In this document: positions 23,949 through 31,556 of the stretch, piece by piece
How positions within the stretch are numbered: position 1 is the stretch's first letter
Layout: every line of letters starts with the position of its first letter
DNA from: a virus
DNA length: 64,000 bases
IMG/VR virus record: IMGVR_UViG_3300008259_000023
Location: 1-64,000 of that record
Direction: 5' to 3' (one strand)
Position numbers and translations under genes: made by a program
Notes under the pieces: model-generated
The model's input: the letters and a program-made list of their open reading frames with translations, nothing else
The model's database searches: none
Told to the model about the DNA's origin: nothing

Positions 23949-23950
23949 AA

Positions 23951-24205
23951 TTAAGAATGATCGGTTGCTCGGGAGATTGCTTCCTCTAGGGAAACCCATT
24001 CAAACATATCCGAGTCTTCTTGAGAATCAACTGCAAGAAGCATTTTACCTTCTGTTGATTTAGCAACAGCATAAGTTCCAAGTCCCTCACAGATTTGGGA
24101 TTGGTAATGATTGTTTTCTAAAGTATTGAAGATTTCCTGGTAATCGAAATCATTTAAGCCGAAGCCAAAAGCTTCGTCGTACTGTTTGCTGAATTCTGCC
24201 ATCAA
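23951..24205 (-). CDS. hypothetical small acidic protein
   Basis: Encodes 84 residues (or 83 from the second Met). Starts MMAEFSKQYDEAFGFGLNDF, followed by a helix and a beta-rich part (YAVAKSTEGKMLLAVDSQED). No family recognised. Last gene of a run that starts at about 26690. Confidence 0.6.
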   Translation of the reverse strand: MMAEFSKQYDEAFGFGLNDFDYQEIFNTLENNHYQSQICEGLGTYAVAKSTEGKMLLAVDSQEDSDMFEWVSLEEAISRATDHS

Positions 24206-24211
24206 TGAAAA

Positions 24212-24892
24212 TTATTGCATTTTCTTCATTGTAGCGATGAAATCATCAAAGTTCTTTATTGCAAGATATTTTTTTGGCTTGTCCTTTTTGCCCTTAGGCA
24301 ATTTATACATTCCTCTGGCATCTAATCTATCACCTGATCCAACTGCTGAAGGATCGTAAAAAGATGCGTTTGTTCCTGTATTAGTAGGAGAAACAACGTC
24401 TCCCATACCTTGAACTGTTGCTACTGTTGCATATCCAGCAGCGGGCGCTCCAGGAGCTGCTGCAGAAGCAGAATCCTCTCCAACTAAAACCTCATAATCT
24501 GATGAATTATATCCTTCCTGCTGAAGGTATGTGCTGATAGCATTAAAAGTCTTTTTGTCTGCAACGAAATCACCTTCCTCATTAAGATCAGCCATAGAAT
24601 ACAGATCAGAGCCTTCGAAAGACTCCTCAGCTGACTTATTCAAGAATCTAAATCTTACTTCCTCTTCATATTCATTCATGGTCTCGTTAACCTCTTCCGA
24701 AGCAATACCCATCTCGTTGAGATACTCCTTGACCTGCCATGTTTCCATGCAGTAGTTGTTCTCATCTAACCATTTGTTAAGCTCATGAAGAGCTATTGTA
24801 TCATTTGATTTAATTGGGGCCATCTCATCTTCGTTACAGCATTTGCAAACGATGATTCTTCCTCCTGTTGTTTTTCCTGTTGGATAGAACAT
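24212..24892 (-). CDS. probable virion-associated protein
   Basis: Encodes 226 residues. The N-terminal part has a Cys cluster (VCKCCNEDE) and helical segments (LHELNKWLDENNYCMETWQV). The middle is Ala/Gly-rich (ASAAAPGAPAAGYATVATV) and is followed by GMGDVVSPTNTG and AVGSGDRLDARG; low-complexity linkers of this sort occur in structural proteins of T4-like phages. The C-terminus is Lys-rich (KGKKDKPKKYLAIKNFDDF) and contains an NFDDF resembling the leader motif. Function unknown. Confidence 0.6.
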   Translation of the reverse strand: MFYPTGKTTGGRIIVCKCCNEDEMAPIKSNDTIALHELNKWLDENNYCMETWQVKEYLNEMGIASEEVNETMNEYEEEVRFRFLNKSAEESFEGSDLYSMADLNEEGDFVADKKTFNAISTYLQQEGYNSSDYEVLVGEDSASAAAPGAPAAGYATVATVQGMGDVVSPTNTGTNASFYDPSAVGSGDRLDARGMYKLPKGKKDKPKKYLAIKNFDDFIATMKKMQ

Positions 24893-24893
24893 A

Positions 24894-25121
24894 TTATAGA
24901 ATTTTTGTGATTAAGTTCTGGGCGATCCTAACTGTTTGACCGCCTTTATCTATTGCTATATATCCCACGATGTCTCGATATGAATCTCTAATTGCCTCTA
25001 GTATCAAAAGCTCATTCCCTTTATAGTCGATCACGGTCTTTTTTTCCAAGCGAAATGGCTCAGCGTATTTTGCATGATCCGCTTTTGAATATTCCTGTGC
25101 CCGTCTATTACAATTACACAT
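24894..25121 (-). CDS. hypothetical small protein
   Basis: Encodes 75 residues. Starts MCNCNRRAQEYSK; the rest is predicted beta-rich (VIDYKGNELLILEAI; VGYIAIDKGGQTVRIAQ). No family recognised. The start shares one base with the stop of the gene upstream, so the two are coupled. Confidence 0.6.
   Translation of the reverse strand: MCNCNRRAQEYSKADHAKYAEPFRLEKKTVIDYKGNELLILEAIRDSYRDIVGYIAIDKGGQTVRIAQNLITKIL
24957..24964 (-). promoter_or_regulatory. possible internal promoter octamer GATATATA
   Basis: Minus strand reads GGGATATATAGCAATAG inside the small gene 24894-25121, 64 bp before the ATG at 24892. It could drive the virion-like gene 24212-24892, or be a chance match. Confidence 0.25.
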
Positions 25122-25531
25122 TATCTGAAATCGCCAAGGTTTGCTTTGCGCCTAAGGTATTGCCATAGGAACAAAAAAGCTCTTCTATAATCCGATTCGT
25201 CCTTAAATTTTGGATATTTGAATAATACATTTCCGCTACCTGCAGGGGTTTCCTCGCTTTTCGGCGGGTTGTATCTTCTAATAGAACCAGATGGATGGAT
25301 AGTGTAAAACACCTCACCAAATCCGTCCTCTGACTGTTTATGTCTCGAACGAACAAACTTGATGGTGTTATTCAACTCTTGCTGAAACGAGGTGTCTTCT
25401 TTGAATCCCAAATCAATAATGTCCCGATACTCCTGCATCGAACGGACTTTTTCAAGATCCAATGAACGACGACTATCGGCCTTATATTCTTTAAATGGGC
25501 TATATTTTTCGAAGACCCTCAGATGTCTCAT
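25121..25531 (-). CDS. leader-tagged protein, unknown function
   Basis: Encodes 136 residues. Leader MRHLRVFEKYSPFKEYKADS, nearly the same as the leader at 12973 (MRHLTLYENFS). Body: helical EKVRSMQEYRDIIDLGF, beta-rich GEVFYTIHPSGSIRRYNPP, then a helical and basic end (RRAFLFLWQYLRRKANLGDF). No family recognised. Overlaps the gene upstream by 4 bp. Confidence 0.7.
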   Translation of the reverse strand: MRHLRVFEKYSPFKEYKADSRRSLDLEKVRSMQEYRDIIDLGFKEDTSFQQELNNTIKFVRSRHKQSEDGFGEVFYTIHPSGSIRRYNPPKSEETPAGSGNVLFKYPKFKDESDYRRAFLFLWQYLRRKANLGDFR

Positions 25532-26481
25532 TTTGCAGTGCTTGGTTTAAGGGATCCAGGAATACCTTCAATAACGTCGCGGGTAAGTACGCTTTTGAAG
25601 CGATTGAAAAACGTTTCGTAATCGGGGATCATTAGATCAATAACCAATCCTAACATTTTATCATAAGCTACTCTGAAGCTGAATGGATCAAGAACTTCTT
25701 TTAAGTGGTCAATTAAAGCATCAACCTTATCTCTTTCTGACATGCGCATTTCGTTGACCCCGTGGGTATTTAAAAAATTATCAAACTCTTTGATAAACTT
25801 CATTCTCGAAGGAGCTTTTTTTCCGGTGTTTTCCCACCAGGATTTTCCCTTCCCCGCGTCCCAATTGAAATTAGGTGTTGTTTGTAGATCAGAGGATCCG
25901 CCTGGAACTGCTCCAATGTAATTAGAAGGAATCTGCTTAGGTGATGCTGTTTCTTCAACACCAGCAGGACCGGGCTGAGGCCCATTATCTCTCACGTGAT
26001 GTGGGAGAGCTTTAGTCTTGGTCTGAGCGAATTTCTTCAGTTCTTTATCGGTCATATCTCCGAATGCAATCTTTTCAATAGCATCGCGATAGATTGGATT
26101 GATGTCTTCAGCATCAATTTCTCCTGTTCTTAAAGCCCAAGCTTGTCCCATCAATCTTTGCTGAGCTGATGAAACGGACTTTTCATTCATTTGATACATG
26201 TTGTTAGTGTAATTTTTGTTTTCTGATGATTCATTGATTCCATCGGGATTAGCCGATTCGAGGTAAGCATTCTTAAGAACAGCATCCATCTCCTTTTTGG
26301 TCATTTTCTTACCGTATTTGTCCCAGAGTTTATTAGGGTTAACGATCTTTTTCTTTCGTTTTGCCCAATCTCCATAGGTCCAGATCATACGGTTGTATGC
26401 TTTACCAACTGTTTCAAATCCTTTATCTCCTGGCTGGATAAGGATTGGAGACTGTGGTGGGAGATAAGATTTATCACTCAT
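25528..26481 (-). CDS. DUF3008-like protein with an internal leader-like segment
   Basis: Encodes 317 residues. The stretch SSAQQRLMGQAWALRTGEID at about 104-123 resembles the core of DUF3008-type proteins of T4-like phages (QQRxMGxxxAxxxG), function unknown. A Pro/Gly-rich linker follows (NGPQPGPAGVEETASP). From residue 227 the sequence MKFIKEFDNFLNTHGVNEMR is a good copy of the leader motif, followed by a helical domain. The Met at 25803 could be an internal start giving a 91-residue product. It may be a fusion of two virion proteins. Confidence 0.65.
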   Translation of the reverse strand: MSDKSYLPPQSPILIQPGDKGFETVGKAYNRMIWTYGDWAKRKKKIVNPNKLWDKYGKKMTKKEMDAVLKNAYLESANPDGINESSENKNYTNNMYQMNEKSVSSAQQRLMGQAWALRTGEIDAEDINPIYRDAIEKIAFGDMTDKELKKFAQTKTKALPHHVRDNGPQPGPAGVEETASPKQIPSNYIGAVPGGSSDLQTTPNFNWDAGKGKSWWENTGKKAPSRMKFIKEFDNFLNTHGVNEMRMSERDKVDALIDHLKEVLDPFSFRVAYDKMLGLVIDLMIPDYETFFNRFKSVLTRDVIEGIPGSLKPSTAK

Positions 26482-26483
26482 GA

Positions 26484-26690
26484 TTAATCTAGTACTGCTT
26501 CTATTTTACTCTTTGCTACATTCACGACCTCATAAGACATCGTTGTTTCTCTAAAATGCTCGGCAACTTTCGTTTCTACTTCTAGAACAGATTCAGCTAC
26601 CACTAAAAATTCAGCTTTGGTGTAAGCCGGTTCTCCTTTGCGATTTAACTCGCCTGTGTCAATGTTTACTTTTGTGTTGTAATAAGCCAT
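26484..26690 (-). CDS. hypothetical small protein
   Basis: Encodes 68 residues, probably a small alpha/beta protein (FLVVAESVLEVETKVAEHF; YEVVNVAKSKIEAVL). No family recognised. First gene of the run to 23951, led by a GATATATA octamer 6 bp upstream of its start and directly after a terminator. Confidence 0.65.
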   Translation of the reverse strand: MAYYNTKVNIDTGELNRKGEPAYTKAEFLVVAESVLEVETKVAEHFRETTMSYEVVNVAKSKIEAVLD

Positions 26691-26696
26691 ACTTGC

Positions 26697-26704
26697 TATA
26701 TATC
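26697..26704 (-). promoter_or_regulatory. candidate late promoter octamer GATATATA
   Basis: Minus strand reads TGTGGATATATAGCAAGTATG, 6 bp after the terminator stem of the histone H1-like gene and 6 bp before the ATG at 26690. With such spacing the mRNA would be leaderless or nearly so if the octamer is a -10 element. Confidence 0.6.
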
Positions 26705-26710
26705 CACAGC

Positions 26711-26738
26711 AAAAAAGCAGTCCGAAGACTGCTTTTTT
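26711..26738 (-). terminator. hairpin terminator after the histone H1-like gene
   Basis: Perfect 12-bp stem AAAAAAGCAGTC / GACTGCTTTTTT with a CGAA tetraloop and a T-run in minus orientation. Confidence 0.88.
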
Positions 26739-26763
26739 TGAGAATAAGAACTTGTGACTAAAC

Positions 26764-26943
26764 CTAAGCTACTTTGTTCTTAATTTCTTGTACTTCCAAA
26801 CGCAGATCCTGCGAAAGCTTTTTGATCTGTTGCAAAGAAGTGCGAAGACGTGTGCCTGCGCTGCTGTTACCCTTGTCGTAGAACTTGATAGCATCCTGCT
26901 CTGCAGATTCCAACAACGCTTTTAATTGATTGAATTTCTCCAT
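26764..26943 (-). CDS. Bacteroidota-type histone H1-like protein
   Basis: A 59-residue protein translated by hand from this gap: starts MEKFNQLKALLESAEQDAI, continues KFYDKGNSSAGTRLRTSLQQ and ends LEVQEIKNKVA. GNSSAGTRLR followed by a Lys/Gln-rich helix is the signature of the Hc1/histone H1-like proteins of Bacteroidota. It has no lysine-rich tail. Such proteins bind DNA nonspecifically in the nucleoid. In a phage it could compact DNA or be packaged. It supports a Bacteroidota host and transfer from one. A strong terminator follows and the next gene is on a separate promoter. Confidence 0.85.
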   Translation of the reverse strand: MEKFNQLKALLESAEQDAIKFYDKGNSSAGTRLRTSLQQIKKLSQDLRLEVQEIKNKVA

Positions 26944-26997
26944 CTGTTTGTAATTTATTTGATTACTTTAGCAAAAATAACCGAAAAGTTTCAAAAA

Positions 26998-27540
26998 TCA
27001 ACGACTGATTATCAAACTTTCAGGGTTTGGACCCTGCTGTACTGACCACTCATCACCAAGAAATTGTGATGCGGTTACCTTCATGTCATCTATATAGTCA
27101 CGATCTGGGAAATCAGCATTGACCTGCATTTCATCGAAAATTCTGATAACCTGAGGATTATTCTGGAGGTAATCGAGCAAAGCTTGTGCGCAAGTTTCCA
27201 ATAATCTCGTAGCCATCATTCCTTTAACCACAAATTTCTCCTTATTCAATAGAGGCACATCGGCTTTATCTATTGCTAGGTCCTCTAATAATTGCTCAGA
27301 GATCTTGTTCAATCTCATAACAGTATAAGAGTTTTTAGGACCGGGTGTGTCTTGGAATTCCGAGTATTTACCCAATGACAGGAAGAAGCAATTCTCGCTC
27401 TGATCCTCATCTTCAACCTTGAAAAAGTAGTTGTAGATGTTGCCGGTTCTTTTCTCCAAAAATGGGAGAGTTCCGAACCCATCGGACTCATTCACCCCGT
27501 TGGTGAGGAAAGAATCGTAAGAAAGAATGTGCTTTGTCAT
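26998..27540 (-). CDS. leader-tagged protein, unknown function
   Basis: Encodes 180 residues. Leader MTKHILSYDSFLTNGVNESD: VNE before Ser fits the prohead protease consensus. The mature part has beta-rich segments (GNIYNYFFKVEDEDQSENCF), helices (KISEQLLEDLAIDKADVPLL) and an acidic C-terminal region. No family recognised. GATATATA lies 13 bp upstream. Confidence 0.75.
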   Translation of the reverse strand: MTKHILSYDSFLTNGVNESDGFGTLPFLEKRTGNIYNYFFKVEDEDQSENCFFLSLGKYSEFQDTPGPKNSYTVMRLNKISEQLLEDLAIDKADVPLLNKEKFVVKGMMATRLLETCAQALLDYLQNNPQVIRIFDEMQVNADFPDRDYIDDMKVTASQFLGDEWSVQQGPNPESLIISR

Positions 27541-27553
27541 AAAACGTATTCTC

Positions 27554-27561
27554 TATATATC
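27554..27561 (-). promoter_or_regulatory. candidate late promoter octamer GATATATA
   Basis: Minus strand reads GATGATATATAGAGAATACG, 13 bp before the ATG at 27540 and just after the stop of the metallophosphoesterase gene. Confidence 0.55.
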
Positions 27562-27567
27562 ATCGAT

Positions 27568-29070
27568 CTAGACATTTGCCATCAGGGTAGATCTAATTCC
27601 TTTTTCCTTGTGGACGACATAAGCATGTAAAGATCTTGTTGATCCTTCGTATCCATTATTGTGGTGCCATCTATCAGATCCTGATAAACTTGGCATCTGG
27701 AACACTTTAACACCGTTGATATCTTTAACCATCTCGTGATGTAAATGACCTGTGAAGAACGCTTTGTATTTGGCTTTGGACCAAAGTTCTGGTGCTTCCG
27801 CTGCCATTCTATATGGAAGATCGGTTAATTTCGTAGAATCCCCGTGCGTGAATCCCATCAAGGTGTTTCCGTAGTTGAAGTATTGTCTGAATCTATGACA
27901 CTTGGTAACAGTTACATCGGTGCACTGTCTGTAATAAGCGGCTAAATGCTCGAGCAGAACGTGTGATAATGTGAAATCGTGATTTCCTGCGGTGAGAATG
28001 ATCTCAACGTCAGCAATTTTTCTCATCATCTCAATGAACTCTATCATCAATTTTTGTCCTTCGACCATGATTTGGATAAATGTGCCGTCGCAGTCCTGTG
28101 GTGTTCCTTTTGTTGTGGTGCCCGAAAGTGTATCGATATGAAAAAAATCGGACCCTACTGGAATGATCACTTTATCAACATCATATTTCACGATGTCGCT
28201 AATTAACTCGTTAGTTTTTGAGATGAGGAGATCACGCGCAATTTGACGATTGTATTCCTCCATGACTTCACCTCCCCAAGCATACTTGCCGTAGTGTAGG
28301 TCGAAAGGACTGATGACTACAGCATGTTTTTCACCCGGAGGCAATTGGAGTTTCGGAACGATAGGACTTGCCAGGGTTTCCTCCAGCTTCTCGATCAAAG
28401 GGTTTAGAGTTAATCCCTTGAAAGCCCACCAATTGTTAGCAGCGTCCCGGATCATCTTCTCTTCCTTCCTAGTGTATTTCTGGAAGAAAGAAAACTTTCT
28501 CTTTTGCAAGGCATCTCTCACCATTTCCTCCTCGTCACGATTCATCATTTCCTCGTCAGTGAAAGGTTCTGAATCATGGCTCCATCCAAGGATGGTTTTC
28601 AGTTGGGTAAAGATGTTTCTGGGTATTTCGAAGTTCCTACAAATCTGGTTGATTGATTCCGGAGAACCGTCCATGTTTGAGTATCTAGACTTCATATCAC
28701 GGATTATCGTTCCTGTGAATTTGTAAGGCTTCGATTTAATGTAAACTATGTAGAGATCTTTTGCATCGTCGTAGTAGTAAGAACTGTGATGCTGGTATGA
28801 AGGAGAATATTTTTCGTCCAAATCATCAGGATCTAATTCGCTCTCAAGTGTTTCATCGATTAGTGCTTCTACGAATTTGCCATCCTCGATTGATTTAACA
28901 TACGAACTAATAGCTCTTCGGAGCGAGTCAATTTGATAATTTCCTAAATCTATATCGAATTCGGAAACTAAGATTTTAGCAATCTGGGATGAGGAGTAAC
29001 CTTTTTCGTTCAGATCTAAAATTTCATCGGAGTACTTTCCAACCAGAGCTGGTAGAATAACTTTTGCCAT
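27568..29070 (-). CDS. metallophosphoesterase with N-terminal HTH-like region
   Basis: Encodes 500 residues. The C-terminal half (from about 248) is a calcineurin-type metallophosphoesterase: D257 and H259 (ISPFDLHYGK), GSDFFHIDT, TAGNHDFT, GFTHGDS and GHLHHE, the complete metal-binding set. The N-terminal part has a helix-turn-helix-like segment (LDLNEKGYSSSQIAKILVSE) and an acidic region, so it may bind nucleic acid. Such proteins act on DNA ends, cyclic nucleotides or phosphoproteins; the substrate is unknown. GATAAATA lies 23 bp upstream. Confidence 0.85.
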   Translation of the reverse strand: MAKVILPALVGKYSDEILDLNEKGYSSSQIAKILVSEFDIDLGNYQIDSLRRAISSYVKSIEDGKFVEALIDETLESELDPDDLDEKYSPSYQHHSSYYYDDAKDLYIVYIKSKPYKFTGTIIRDMKSRYSNMDGSPESINQICRNFEIPRNIFTQLKTILGWSHDSEPFTDEEMMNRDEEEMVRDALQKRKFSFFQKYTRKEEKMIRDAANNWWAFKGLTLNPLIEKLEETLASPIVPKLQLPPGEKHAVVISPFDLHYGKYAWGGEVMEEYNRQIARDLLISKTNELISDIVKYDVDKVIIPVGSDFFHIDTLSGTTTKGTPQDCDGTFIQIMVEGQKLMIEFIEMMRKIADVEIILTAGNHDFTLSHVLLEHLAAYYRQCTDVTVTKCHRFRQYFNYGNTLMGFTHGDSTKLTDLPYRMAAEAPELWSKAKYKAFFTGHLHHEMVKDINGVKVFQMPSLSGSDRWHHNNGYEGSTRSLHAYVVHKEKGIRSTLMANV

Positions 29071-29093
29071 AAATTGAATAAGATATTTATCCG

Positions 29094-29101
29094 ATCGTTA
29101 A
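29094..29101 (-). promoter_or_regulatory. candidate promoter octamer GATAAATA
   Basis: Minus strand reads CGGATAAATATCTTATTC, 23 bp before the ATG at 29070. Variant form of the octamer. Confidence 0.35.
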
Positions 29102-29152
29102 ATCGGTTACTATTCTTAGTAAAAAACTTAGAAAAATTTCATTTTCAATGAG

Positions 29153-31048
29153 TTAACTTTCTTTCGAATCAAGCTCTTGCTTGAACTTTTCGAAGAAATT
29201 AACATGGATAGCTTTTGGAACCAGCTTCTTAAATAGTGTATAGTTACCCTCTTTAATCAGTTTCAAAATGCTTTCGTCCCTCGTTGGTAATTTGAGGTCT
29301 GCGATCTCTGGTTTTTCTACACCGTCAGGGAAAGAATATAATTTATTGAAGTATTCCAACTGCTTCTTGAAATCTTCTAGATTTTTCGTCTCTGTTCCAA
29401 TCAACTTAGGATGCAGATTTTTTTCATAGCAATCTTCTAGTGCATTAGTCAAAAGATGCTTCTTAGTCCTAATTACGCCCTGAATCTTATCATTTGATGA
29501 TGCTAGAGAATCTATAGAATCCTTAATCGTTGGGTATGAAATAGGGAATTCGCCTTCGTGGTCAAATCCAGGATGAACGATACAGATAATTGTTTTCAAC
29601 CCATTTTGTTCGTAGAGATGATCGATTATCTTCAGATCTAAATTATCGAACGGCTGGAATTTCCCGATGATAAGATTCACCTCATTCTCGGATGAAGGCT
29701 TCTTCATCGGTAAAATTTTGGTCTTCTCTTTATCCTGACTTTCTATCGCATCGATAAATTTATCGGAAGTAGAATTTTCATCGTCTTCCTCTGTCAGGTA
29801 ATCTACTTTCTCATTAATATACTTCTGTCTGAAGCTCAAGAAATCTGTGAACTCTATTTCAGATTCGGTGATAGCTTTTTCAGGAGTTCTTACGTATTTT
29901 TCAATATCCTTAACCAAAATGTTGAATTGACCCAGCATGTCTGGTGTAACAATGCTGCCGGGCTTCTTTCTGATTTTGCGGAAAGAATTTAAGATCAGCT
30001 TGAATAGGCTTTCAAAAGAATCGTCTTCCTGAACCCATTTTCTTGCTGCTCTGGATTTTAGCATTTCTGAATTAAGTCCGAATTCCTCTTTTTTCAAATG
30101 CTCTGGCTCATTGAGATCCATACCTTGATAGCGATCGGAATACTCATTCATGAATTTCACAAAAACATCAGAGATGAAGCTAACGTATCTTTCGTCGTCG
30201 GTTTCACCTTCAATGGAAAATGATTTTAATCCTTTACTGAGTATAAAATTCATCACATCCAAAACCACTATAGCCAGGATATCATTTGATTTCTTGTGTC
30301 CACCGATGGGTTCTTTTGACCGGGCAATTTCTGAAAAAACAGGATCTACCATTTTGGCTACTACCGGATCTTTTTCCTCGTTTCCGAATCTAAAAACCAA
30401 TCCTTCTATGGGTTTATCCAAATCGCTGTTAAGTGTGCTTTTCTCCATTTCCGGATTGAGGATCGAAAGAATGAATCTCACGAAACTTTTGGTTTGAAAT
30501 TCTTCAACGAGATCGGAAAGAGGGGTATTAACAAATTCCAAAATGGATTGTTTTTGATCCTCGCTCAATTTACCTTGGAAAACAATCGGAGGTTTAGATA
30601 TACCTAAGACCTCAGCCCAAAGATCGAGTTTTTCCTTGTCGTGGATGGTCTCAACGATATTCCCATTCTGATCTCTCTTATGAATGTAAGAAAGAATTAG
30701 ATTATTCTTAGGAAGCTCGTCATATTCAATCTCCTGCGGTTTGGATGATGAGAAATACTCGGTACCAAATCTCCAGCCAACTGGGATTTTAGAAATCACA
30801 TAAGGTGGAAGAGATTCGACATAGCGAATCGGTTTCTCGTAGTACTTCATTAAAGTACGATCAACCAGAGTTATAGGGCTGCTTTGGTCTCTTTTGAAAA
30901 ATAGGAATTTTCCGGATGGTGTTTTTTCAAAGCTGAAGCATGATCCATCCATCTTTTCGTTGATGGTAACTTCAGAGTTGAATAATTCCTTGAGGAAATC
31001 CTCACCTTTCTTTTTGTAGATATCGTATAAGTGATTTATCCCAGACAT
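29153..31048 (-). CDS. RNA ligase-like / nucleotidyltransferase-like fusion protein
   Basis: Encodes 631 residues. N-terminal covalent nucleotidyltransferase (ligase) domain: motif I EKMDGS with the predicted adenylated K32, FLFFKRD, motif IIIa near WRFGTEYF, motif IV EGLVFRFG and motif V VVAKMVDP. A long helical middle region follows. Residues 459-631 look like an NMNAT/NadR-type nucleotidyltransferase: LIIGKFQPF at the start and a C-terminal TRDESILKLIKEGNYTLFKK segment. However, the catalytic HxGH that should follow GKFQPF is replaced by DNLD, so this half is probably inactive. It may act in RNA repair or NAD-linked metabolism. Confidence 0.8.
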   Translation of the reverse strand: MSGINHLYDIYKKKGEDFLKELFNSEVTINEKMDGSCFSFEKTPSGKFLFFKRDQSSPITLVDRTLMKYYEKPIRYVESLPPYVISKIPVGWRFGTEYFSSSKPQEIEYDELPKNNLILSYIHKRDQNGNIVETIHDKEKLDLWAEVLGISKPPIVFQGKLSEDQKQSILEFVNTPLSDLVEEFQTKSFVRFILSILNPEMEKSTLNSDLDKPIEGLVFRFGNEEKDPVVAKMVDPVFSEIARSKEPIGGHKKSNDILAIVVLDVMNFILSKGLKSFSIEGETDDERYVSFISDVFVKFMNEYSDRYQGMDLNEPEHLKKEEFGLNSEMLKSRAARKWVQEDDSFESLFKLILNSFRKIRKKPGSIVTPDMLGQFNILVKDIEKYVRTPEKAITESEIEFTDFLSFRQKYINEKVDYLTEEDDENSTSDKFIDAIESQDKEKTKILPMKKPSSENEVNLIIGKFQPFDNLDLKIIDHLYEQNGLKTIICIVHPGFDHEGEFPISYPTIKDSIDSLASSNDKIQGVIRTKKHLLTNALEDCYEKNLHPKLIGTETKNLEDFKKQLEYFNKLYSFPDGVEKPEIADLKLPTRDESILKLIKEGNYTLFKKLVPKAIHVNFFEKFKQELDSKES

Positions 31049-31049
31049 A

Positions 31050-31520
31050 TTAATTTAAGCAAGATATGAAAATCCCACATTTAGTTTTAGCTATAGCAAA
31101 TGGAAGAGTATCCATTTTATGAATCCCGTTATTGTTACCAAATATTATCATTCTGAGGAGTTGATCGTAAATTATGGAAAGAAATATTTTAGATTTATAT
31201 TGTATATTTGGATTCAAAAGAAGTTCCTTTATTGTTTGCTTAGAATCAGATAAAGAAGAGATTTTAATCTCTCTGGTAATAAAATCATAGATCGCTGGTT
31301 CAAGTTTATACTGAAGCTCACCGCCGATCCACATTTCCCAAGACTTGTCATTCCTGATGAATTCACCGATCTCCTCTTCTTTGGTGAGGAAGATAACCCC
31401 TTCTTCGCCATTTAGGATTTTCGAAGGAACTTCTCCACTGAAAAATACAATGCTTCCAAAAATCATCTCCTGAGGATTAATATGTGCTAGTGATTGATTT
31501 TCCATTGTATGAGTCTTCAA
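31050..31520 (-). CDS. hypothetical protein
   Basis: Encodes 156 residues (151 if it starts at the Met at 31505, MENQSLAHIN). No family recognised. Beta-rich start (EMIFGSIVFFSGEVPSKILN), then a WEMWIGGELQYKLEP segment and a helical/beta C-terminus. It lies 1 bp from the ligase fusion start, so the two are probably one operon. GATATATA lies 23 bp upstream. Confidence 0.6.
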   Translation of the reverse strand: MKTHTMENQSLAHINPQEMIFGSIVFFSGEVPSKILNGEEGVIFLTKEEEIGEFIRNDKSWEMWIGGELQYKLEPAIYDFITREIKISSLSDSKQTIKELLLNPNIQYKSKIFLSIIYDQLLRMIIFGNNNGIHKMDTLPFAIAKTKCGIFISCLN

Positions 31521-31543
31521 GATTTTTATAATCTGGGTAGACT

Positions 31544-31551
31544 TATATATC
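31544..31551 (-). promoter_or_regulatory. candidate promoter octamer GATATATA
   Basis: Minus strand reads TCCGATATATAAGTCTACCC, 23 bp before the ATG at 31520 and 38 bp before the alternative ATG at 31505, just downstream of the UvsW stop. Confidence 0.4.
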
Positions 31552-31556
31552 GGATT

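Noticed and set aside
25114-25356. Second minus-strand frame over the gene at 25121-25531
   Set aside because: It overlaps a gene with a conserved leader and 4-bp coupling to its neighbour; no independent start signal.
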